Source: an uncultured Sutterella sp.
GTDB taxonomy: Bacteria > Pseudomonadota > Gammaproteobacteria > Burkholderiales > Burkholderiaceae_F
Reading direction: 5' to 3'
Length of the DNA: 10,253 nucleotides
Assembly (NCBI GenBank): GCA_905202595.1
Contig: CAJKSP010000062.1
Coordinates: 1 to 10,253, forward strand
The translations under genes and the position numbers were made by a program. The notes below the pieces were generated by a model. That model ran no database searches. It saw only the letters and a program-made list of their open reading frames with translations, and was not told the DNA's origin. Below, one piece after another: positions 5,807 to 10,253 of the stretch; the first letter of the stretch is position 1, and every line of letters begins with the position of its first letter.

Positions 5807-7612
5807 ATGATGAAGTTGAAAGCTATTGGCATTTGTGCCGTTGCTGCGGCGTGCGGCTTGTCGACAGCCTGGGCTGCCGATGCTGCGAAGGCGCCGTCTT
5901 CGTTCAAGCCGGGCGTCTATACGGCGACGGTGACGGGCCACAATGCGCCGATGACGGTGCAGGTCAAGGTTTCGAAGGACCGCATTGAGTCGATTGACAC
6001 CTCGAAGAATCTGGAGACGATCGGCGTCGGCCGCGTTGCGCTCAAGCTCATGACGGACAAGATCCTTCGCTATCAGTCTCTCGGCGTTGATGCAGTTACC
6101 GGCGCAACAGTTTCGAGCTCCGCGCTCTATTCCGGCGTGAAGCAGTGCCTCGAACAGGCTGGCGCCGATATGGCCGCCATGACGAAGAAGGTTGAAAAGC
6201 ATCCGGCCGGCGACGCGAAGTATCAGGCTGACGTCGTCATTGTCGGCGGCGGCGGCTCCGGCCTTGCGGCAGCCATTGCTGCCAATGAAGCGGGCGCGAA
6301 GCACGTGATCGTGCTCGAGAAGCTCGGCTTCCTCGGCGGTTCGACCAACGTGTCGGAAGGCGCTCTCAACGCGGTGGATCCGCTGCGCCAGACGCGCCAG
6401 GGTATTGAGGACAGCATTCCGAAGTTCTACGAGCAGACGTTCAAGGGCGGCCACAACAAGGGCAATCCGGAGCTCATTCACTATCTGACGGACAATGCGC
6501 TTTCCGCCGTCGACTGGCTCTCGATGGACATCGGCGTTTCCTTCAAGGATGAGATCGGCACGGCAACCGGGGCGCTCTGGCAGCGCAGCCACTATCCGGC
6601 TACGCCTTCGGGCAACACCTACATCCGCAAGTTTGAAGAGGTGATCAACAGCAAGGGCGATGCCATCAAGGTGATCACCGATGCAGAAGTCACCGACCTC
6701 ATCAAGGCCAACGGCCGCATCTCCGGCGTCATCGCCAAACATTTCGGTCAGAAGATCACCGTTGATGCCGGCGCTGTCGTCATTGCAACGGGCGGCTTCG
6801 GCGCGAATGTGAAGCTTCGCCAGGAAGTCAATACCGGCGTCTGGAAGTCGGTGAAGCTCGACAATTCGATCGGCTGCACGAACCTTGCCAAGGCCGCTCA
6901 GGGCCAGGGCCTGATGCTCGCTCAGAAATACGGCGCGGACGTCATCAACCTTGACGACATCCAAATTCACCCGTGCGGCACGCCGGGCACGGGATTGATG
7001 GAGAACATTCGAACGTCCGGTCGAAACCGCATCTTCGTCAATATGGAAGGCGACCGCTTTGTGAATGAAGGCGCGGCCCGCGACGTGCTGGCAGGCGCCA
7101 TCTTCAAGCAGCCGAAGGGCACGTACTGGGTCGTTGTGAACAAGGTTCGCTATCCGAGCCGCGACTGGGTCGATGCCAACGGCGCGACGATTCGCGACAT
7201 GGTGGCTCTTGGCGCGGTGGTCGAAGCGCCGACGCTTGACGAGCTGGCCAAGAAGACCGGCATGGATCCCGCCAAGCTCAAGGCGAGCATCAACGACTAC
7301 AACCAGGTTGTTGAAGGCAAGGCTCAGGACAAGTTCGGCTTCAAGGCCGACAACAAGGCCGATACGACGCTCACCGAAGGTCCGTGGTACGCCTGCCGCA
7401 AGGTTCCGACGGTTCACCACACCATGGGCGGCATCAAGATCAACAAGATGGCCCAGGTGATCGGCACTGACGGCAAGGTGATTCCGGGCCTCTACGCTGC
7501 GGGCGAAGTGACGGGCGGCATCCATGGCGCCAACCGTCTGGGCGGCAACGCCATTGCTGACGTGATGGTCTTCGGCCGTACGGCCGGCACGTTTGCTGCG
7601 ACGCTCAAGTAG
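5807..7612 (+). CDS. Exported FMN/FAD reductase of the fumarate/urocanate reductase superfamily
   Basis: This 601-aa periplasmic flavoprotein probably reduces an enoate-type or related organic acceptor in anaerobic respiration. A Sec signal peptide occupies residues 1-23 (cleavage near AWA-AD). An FMN-binding domain spans about 34-120, with the ApbE flavinylation motif DAVTGAT at 95-101, predicting FMN covalently on T101. The FAD domain starts with VVIVGGGGSGLAAAIAANEA (143-162). By-eye comparison with Shewanella Fcc3 puts the catalytic Arg at R425 (NEGAARD), the relay residues at E399/R402, and substrate-site residues at H388 (IHPC), H537 (VHHTMGG) and R577 (GANRLGG). The position of the fumarate-binding Thr appears to be M398, so the substrate may not be fumarate. 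There is no CXXCH heme motif, so electrons must come from a separate protein. AGGAG lies 9 nt upstream of the start. Substrate specificity cannot be read from the sequence. Confidence 0.93.
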   Translation: MMKLKAIGICAVAAACGLSTAWAADAAKAPSSFKPGVYTATVTGHNAPMTVQVKVSKDRIESIDTSKNLETIGVGRVALKLMTDKILRYQSLGVDAVTGATVSSSALYSGVKQCLEQAGADMAAMTKKVEKHPAGDAKYQADVVIVGGGGSGLAAAIAANEAGAKHVIVLEKLGFLGGSTNVSEGALNAVDPLRQTRQGIEDSIPKFYEQTFKGGHNKGNPELIHYLTDNALSAVDWLSMDIGVSFKDEIGTATGALWQRSHYPATPSGNTYIRKFEEVINSKGDAIKVITDAEVTDLIKANGRISGVIAKHFGQKITVDAGAVVIATGGFGANVKLRQEVNTGVWKSVKLDNSIGCTNLAKAAQGQGLMLAQKYGADVINLDDIQIHPCGTPGTGLMENIRTSGRNRIFVNMEGDRFVNEGAARDVLAGAIFKQPKGTYWVVVNKVRYPSRDWVDANGATIRDMVALGAVVEAPTLDELAKKTGMDPAKLKASINDYNQVVEGKAQDKFGFKADNKADTTLTEGPWYACRKVPTVHHTMGGIKINKMAQVIGTDGKVIPGLYAAGEVTGGIHGANRLGGNAIADVMVFGRTAGTFAATLK

Positions 7613-7615
7613 TCA

Positions 7616-7680
7616 GCTTTCATCATGACGTGCGGCCGCATCAAGTCGCCGCACTGGCATGACGGAAAGCGTTAGACGCT
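7616..7680 (+). repeat. Long imperfect stem-loop plus short hairpin in the 3' region
   Basis: Starting 3 nt after the reductase stop, three nested arms pair: GCTTTC/GAAAGC (7616-7621/7665-7670), CATG/CATG (7624-7627/7658-7661) and GTGCGGC/GCCGCAC (7630-7636/7648-7654), with only 2-3-nt internal loops. A second small hairpin AGCGT-TAG-ACGCT (7668-7680) follows. Neither has a T-tract. Candidates are an mRNA-stabilising 3' structure or a processed small RNA. Confidence 0.4.
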
Positions 7681-7686
7681 GGAAAA

Positions 7687-7720
7687 GAGGGCGTCCTGTT
7701 CGAAAGAGCAGGGCGCCTTC
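7687..7720. terminator. Rho-independent terminator, probably bidirectional
   Basis: A 15-bp stem (7687-7701 with 7706-7720, three G-U pairs on the plus strand) closes on a GAAA tetraloop. TTCATTTTC continues at the plus-strand 3' side for the reductase transcript. On the minus strand the stem is followed by CTCTTTTCC, serving the DUF4405 gene whose stop lies at 7725. It is the only strong terminator between the convergent genes. Confidence 0.85.
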
Positions 7721-7724
7721 ATTT

Positions 7725-8540
7725 TCACGGCATCCAGTCAGCCATCCGCCGCTTTCCGCTGCTCGCTGATGTCATCTTTTTCAGCAGCCCTTTGGCAATG
7801 CGCTTTCCGTGAAAGGCCAGCCAGCCCCAGGCAAAGGCGGAGAGAATGAAGTCGGCAGTCATGAGAAAAGCATTGTCGCCTTCGTCCCATTCGATGAAGC
7901 TCGAGAGGCCGGCGAGCGCTGCCGGCATCTGCCAGATTTCAATCGCCGCCAGTCCCCACAGCATGAGGACAAAGCCCAGCGCTGCTCGGCTTTCTTCAGA
8001 AAGCCGAAGCGCCGGACGGCTCGCGAACAGCCGCTCAAGCTTTTTGCGCAGCCAGCCGGCAATTGCTTCGCCATGAAGACCGGCATGAAGACCGAAGAGG
8101 AGGAAGCACCAGAACGACCATTGCACATGAGCGGTGCGCATGTCCAGGCCGCCTTGCCATTCAAAAGGTATGAGGTCGATGAAGAGCGTCTGAGAGATGA
8201 GAGCGCCGGAGACCATGGACGCTGCGAAGCTCGCAAAGAGCGCTGCATCGACGACTGCAGCGGCAGCCAGGCGGATGCGGCCGTCGAGCGCTGCTCTTGC
8301 CGCAGAGCCTGTCAGGCTGCGGGGGAGCTTGCGCAGCCATTGGGCATTGAGCGCCAAATGAACCCCTAGTGCAGCCGCGACGGCCAGCCCCAGAATTTCA
8401 TGCGCGGCATTGCCTGTGTAGCGGTCGAGCATGAGCAGGAGCAGAACGAGTGCAAAAGCGGCATCGACGCTGAAGCGCACATCGGCTCGGCGCACGCCTG
8501 ACGGCGCGCGGCCTGTGCGGCTGCCGGAGGCTTTTTTCAT
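7725..8540 (-). CDS. DUF4405-type cytochrome b membrane protein
   Basis: This 271-aa polytopic protein resembles DUF4405 cytochrome b-like domains, described as associated with flavinylated extracytosolic electron-transfer proteins. Hydrophobic segments lie at about 25-38, 46-68, 92-118, 136-158, 187-205 and 228-244. Candidate axial heme ligands are H47 (NAAHEILG) and H61 (LGVHLALNAQWL) in the second segment, and H138 (TAHVQWSFW), H152 and H156 (GLHAGLHGE) in the fourth. H-x3-H at the end of a helix is typical of the family. The expected role is quinol oxidation or electron transfer across the cytoplasmic membrane to a periplasmic partner. The ATG at 8540 lies 8 nt after the stop of the Tat flavoprotein gene, so the two are surely cotranscribed and probably form a complex. 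The N-terminus is basic (MKKASGSRTGRAPSGVRR), placing it in the cytoplasm. The Shine-Dalgarno is weak (AGG), consistent with translational coupling. Confidence 0.82.
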   Translation of the reverse strand: MKKASGSRTGRAPSGVRRADVRFSVDAAFALVLLLLMLDRYTGNAAHEILGLAVAAALGVHLALNAQWLRKLPRSLTGSAARAALDGRIRLAAAAVVDAALFASFAASMVSGALISQTLFIDLIPFEWQGGLDMRTAHVQWSFWCFLLFGLHAGLHGEAIAGWLRKKLERLFASRPALRLSEESRAALGFVLMLWGLAAIEIWQMPAALAGLSSFIEWDEGDNAFLMTADFILSAFAWGWLAFHGKRIAKGLLKKMTSASSGKRRMADWMP

Positions 8541-8548
8541 TTTCGAAC

Positions 8549-9196
8549 CTATGCTTTGATGGAGCGGCCCAGTTCATAGGCCTTCTGCGGGAACTCGGAG
8601 GTTTCCGCAGCGCCGCGCGTGCCGCATCCGATGGCAAGGATCTGCCCGGCATCGGTCCAGCCCATATAGTTGACAAGCGTTTCGTAATGATGGGCGAGTG
8701 CCGGCATCGTATCGGGGCTCGAGTTCCACGCGGTCGCGATGAGCATGGCGCGCTTCGGCACGTAAAGCTGGCTGTTGATGCCGTAGAAGCGGTCGATGAT
8801 GGTTTTGATCTGTGCGGAAAACCCGAAGTAATAGAGCGGGGTGCAGAGCACGACGACATCGGCTTCAATCAAGCGGGGATTGAGCTCCAGCATGTCGTCT
8901 TTGTATACGCATGGTGCAGAACCTAGCCCGCAGTGATCGCACCCGTTGCAGGGTTGAACTCGCTTGAAGGCCGCGTCAAAGCGAAAGACATCGCAGCCAG
9001 CCTCTTCCGCGCCTTTGACGAAATTTTCTGCCAGCAGAAAAGAAGTTCCGCGCCGGCGGGGACTTCCCGTGACGATGACAACTTTGGGGCCGCTTCCGGC
9101 TGCATGAGCGGGCTTGGATCCGAGCAGAGGCGCAGCGGCGCAGGCAGCGGCAGCGCACGAAGCATTTTTCAAAAAGATTCGTCGATTGATGAGCAT
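8549..9196 (-). CDS. Tat-exported iron-sulfur flavoprotein (flavodoxin/FMN-reductase fold)
   Basis: This 215-aa protein starts at the ATG at 9196-9194, where GGAGG lies 6 nt upstream. A longer frame opening at 9268 adds 24 residues lacking a ribosome site and would bury the signal. The N-terminus carries a twin-arginine signal (NRRIFLKNA at 4-12, an alanine-rich core, cleavage near AHA at 30-32). The mature part is a flavodoxin-like FMN fold. VVIVTGSPRRRGTS (39-52) is the phosphate loop, CTPLYYFGFSAQIKTIIDR (118-136) is the second flavin-contacting region, and AIGCGTRG is at 188-195. Four cysteines C83, C86, C89 and C96 (CNGCDHCGLGSAPC) match the compact [4Fe-4S] motif of iron-sulfur flavoproteins. 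It likely carries electrons in the periplasm between the DUF4405 cytochrome encoded 8 nt downstream and an acceptor. Tat export fits a protein folded around cofactors in the cytoplasm. NAD(P)H use is unlikely at that location. Confidence 0.88.
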   Translation of the reverse strand: MLINRRIFLKNASCAAAACAAAPLLGSKPAHAAGSGPKVVIVTGSPRRRGTSFLLAENFVKGAEEAGCDVFRFDAAFKRVQPCNGCDHCGLGSAPCVYKDDMLELNPRLIEADVVVLCTPLYYFGFSAQIKTIIDRFYGINSQLYVPKRAMLIATAWNSSPDTMPALAHHYETLVNYMGWTDAGQILAIGCGTRGAAETSEFPQKAYELGRSIKA

Positions 9197-9202
9197 GCTG
9201 AA

Positions 9203-9207
9203 CCTCC
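9203..9207 (-). promoter_or_regulatory. Ribosome binding site that decides the Tat-flavoprotein start
   Basis: GGAGG on the minus strand lies 6 nt before the ATG at 9196. It favours the 215-aa product with an N-terminal Tat signal over the longer frame beginning at 9268. Confidence 0.85.
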
Positions 9208-9392
9208 AGAAAGCGAATAGGGAGGGGCTGCGCGGCGGAGAGAAGCCGCACCCGGCTTGAGCCAACAAGAGAGGAAAGTCGTTGGATGCCGGCGCCCCTG
9301 CTGTTCATTTTCTGAATCAGGAGGGCTTCAAAAGTCCGCAATCGACTCGCAGAATTGCCTGTTTATGCTGATTTGCTCTTATTGATGAAGTG

Positions 9393-9409
9393 CATGCATT
9401 TAATGCATG
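9393..9409. promoter_or_regulatory. 17-nt palindrome, candidate operator
   Basis: CATGCATT-T-AATGCATG is a perfect inverted repeat with 8-nt arms around one base. It lies in the AT-rich region upstream of the Tat-flavoprotein operon, about 200 bp from its start. A further TGCATTAA copy is at 9428-9435. The 9-mer TTAATGCAT contained here also occurs upstream of the reductase (5686-5694). No cognate regulator is in the window. Confidence 0.45.
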
Positions 9410-9449
9410 AATAAAGCCGTCAGATTCTGCATTAATCGTCGTTGGATAC

Positions 9450-9485
9450 AAAAAATCCTGCCTCGGCGAAGCAGTCGAGACAGGA
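9450..9485 (-). terminator. Rho-independent terminator of the porin gene
   Basis: On the minus strand TCCTGTCTCG pairs with CGAGGCAGGA (10 bp, one G-U) around a 10-nt loop and is followed by TTTTTT (9455-9450). It begins about 53 nt after the porin stop and isolates the porin from the Tat-flavoprotein operon on the same strand. Confidence 0.9.
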
Positions 9486-9538
9486 CTTGAGAGGGCGCGC
9501 AACTTGCCAGCAAGGGCAGAGCGCCAGGGCAAAGCAGC

Positions 9539-10253
9539 TTAGAACTTGTGGCTGATGCCGGCCGAAGCCGTCGCACGGGACGCCACCGATTTGGTCTTGC
9601 TGGTGTTGTCGAACATGCCGGTGCCGACGCCGTAGGTGCCTAGCACGTAGAGGCCGGTGCGCTTGGAGAGCGGATACGAATAGCGCACAGCGCCGACATA
9701 GCGGCTGCCCGATGTGTTCTTGGCCGTGCCGGCATCTCCCGTCCAAGAGGCATGAATCATCTTGAAGGATCCATGGAGGCGTCCGCCCCAGAGGCTGTGG
9801 TGTGCGCCGATGGAGAAGCTGTCAGCGCGGAAGCCATCTCGAGAGCCCGCTGCGTTGAATCCGAAGTCGGCGGCATTCAAGGTATTCGGCGCTCCGAGGA
9901 CGCCGCGGGCGTCTTCAAGGTGCTGATAGGCGATGAGGACCCGCAGGTCGCCGAATGCCTTTGAAGCGCCGGCGAAAATGTTGTGCGTGGGCTTCGCCTT
10001 GGCTGGAATGGCCCCGACGGCCTGATTGGCTTGGTCGATCATCTGCCAAACCAGCGAAGCCGAAAAGCCGGCGCTTTTGTAAGCGGCGGCCAGTGCGTAG
10101 ACGTGCTGCGTCCGCGAAAAGCCGTCGGCTTCATCGTACGTGCCTTGCGTCGGATTGTTGGAATACTGGGCGAGGACGTTGAAGCCTGCAAAGGTCCGCG
10201 ATTTGAACGTAATCGTGTTGTCCATGATGGGCGAGCTTTGAAACGTGCCTGCG
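9539..10253 (-). CDS. Gram-negative porin, C-terminal part (5' end beyond window)
   Basis: This is the C-terminal part of a trimeric beta-barrel porin of the Burkholderiales general-diffusion type, located in the outer membrane. The frame is open from the window edge (about 237 codons visible). The in-frame Met at 10225 is internal, because the preceding codons read QSSPI, continuing the typical strand-turn pattern (DNTITFKSRTFAGFNVLAQY). Alternating hydrophobic/polar strands with Gly, Tyr and Phe recur, for example HVYALAAAYKSAGFSASLVW, RVLIAYQHLED, GRLHGSFKMIHASW and RYVGAVRYSYPLSKRTGLYV. The protein ends GISHKF, with the C-terminal Phe used as a BAM assembly signal. Full-length members are about 350-400 aa, so about 120-160 residues including the signal peptide are missing. 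A strong terminator follows. Pore specificity cannot be judged. Confidence 0.93.
   Translation of the reverse strand, partial: AGTFQSSPIMDNTITFKSRTFAGFNVLAQYSNNPTQGTYDEADGFSRTQHVYALAAAYKSAGFSASLVWQMIDQANQAVGAIPAKAKPTHNIFAGASKAFGDLRVLIAYQHLEDARGVLGAPNTLNAADFGFNAAGSRDGFRADSFSIGAHHSLWGGRLHGSFKMIHASWTGDAGTAKNTSGSRYVGAVRYSYPLSKRTGLYVLGTYGVGTGMFDNTSKTKSVASRATASAGISHKF

Larger units (their letters stand above)
9197..9538. other. Intergenic region between porin and Tat-flavoprotein operon
   Basis: This region holds the porin terminator (9450-9485) and an AT-rich core (about 9350-9450) with a 17-nt palindrome. The rest is leader sequence of the Tat-flavoprotein operon. On the minus strand TTCATC and CATAAA with a 16-nt spacer (about 9365-9392) is a weak promoter candidate. 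The leader from there to the start would be about 170 nt. No FNR-type TTGAT-N4-ATCAA site was found. Short open frames here lack support. Confidence 0.6.

Noticed and set aside
5765..7525. 586-codon open frame antisense to the reductase gene
   Set aside because: It lies wholly opposite a well-supported gene, has a low-complexity Arg/His/Asp-rich composition and no domain. GC-rich codon use routinely leaves such antisense frames open.
8072..8095. 12-bp tandem direct repeat (catgaagaccgg twice, last base differing)
   Set aside because: It encodes the GLHAGLHG segment whose paired histidines are typical of the cytochrome family, so it is explained by protein sequence rather than by a mobile or regulatory repeat.
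9197..9268. 24-residue N-terminal extension of the Tat flavoprotein
   Set aside because: No ribosome site precedes 9268, whereas GGAGG sits 6 nt before the ATG at 9196, which places the twin-arginine signal at the N-terminus.
1..10253. tRNA, rRNA, CRISPR array, insertion sequence, phage or toxin-antitoxin genes
   Set aside because: Reading both strands showed no cloverleaf, repeat-spacer array, transposase motif or terminal inverted repeat that could be supported.

Overview
The window is GC-rich DNA of a Gram-negative bacterium. It has the C-terminal part of an outer-membrane porin ending in Phe, Sec and Tat export signals, proteobacterial-type leuC/leuD, and a periplasmic FMN/FAD reductase of the fumarate/urocanate reductase superfamily. 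Together these suggest a Burkholderiales member, plausibly a gut-type Sutterellaceae. That placement is inference from gene content; no rRNA or marker gene is present.

Layout. (1) 1-3359, minus strand: a probable operon in the order DSD1/D-threonine-aldolase-like PLP enzyme, leuC, leuD. leuD runs off the left edge and appears nearly complete at 206 codons. (2) 3613-4945, plus strand: a compact three-gene set encoding a 79-aa single-span membrane protein, a 200-aa membrane protein with a charged helical tail, and a CYTH-domain protein resembling inorganic triphosphatases. (3) 4946-5806: an 861-bp stretch with no convincing gene. It holds small palindromes and a possible decayed minus-strand ORF. 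(4) 5807-7612, plus strand: an exported reductase with a covalent-FMN motif and a FAD domain but no heme domain. It is followed by an elaborate 3' region and a strong terminator that may work in both directions. (5) 9196-7725, minus strand: a two-gene operon encoding a Tat-exported iron-sulfur flavoprotein and a DUF4405-type cytochrome b membrane protein. (6) 9539 to the right edge, minus strand: a partial porin with its own terminator.

Function. Regions 4 and 5 are the most interesting. A quinol-facing membrane cytochrome b, a periplasmic Fe-S flavoprotein and a periplasmic flavinylated reductase lie tail to tail around one terminator. Their upstream regions share the 9-mer TTAATGCAT, part of a 17-nt palindrome on the operon side. 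A simple model is an anaerobic respiratory chain carrying electrons from the quinone pool through the cytochrome b and Fe-S flavoprotein to the reductase, which reduces an external organic acceptor. The individual protein families are recognised from sequence; the joint pathway, its substrate and its regulator are inferred.
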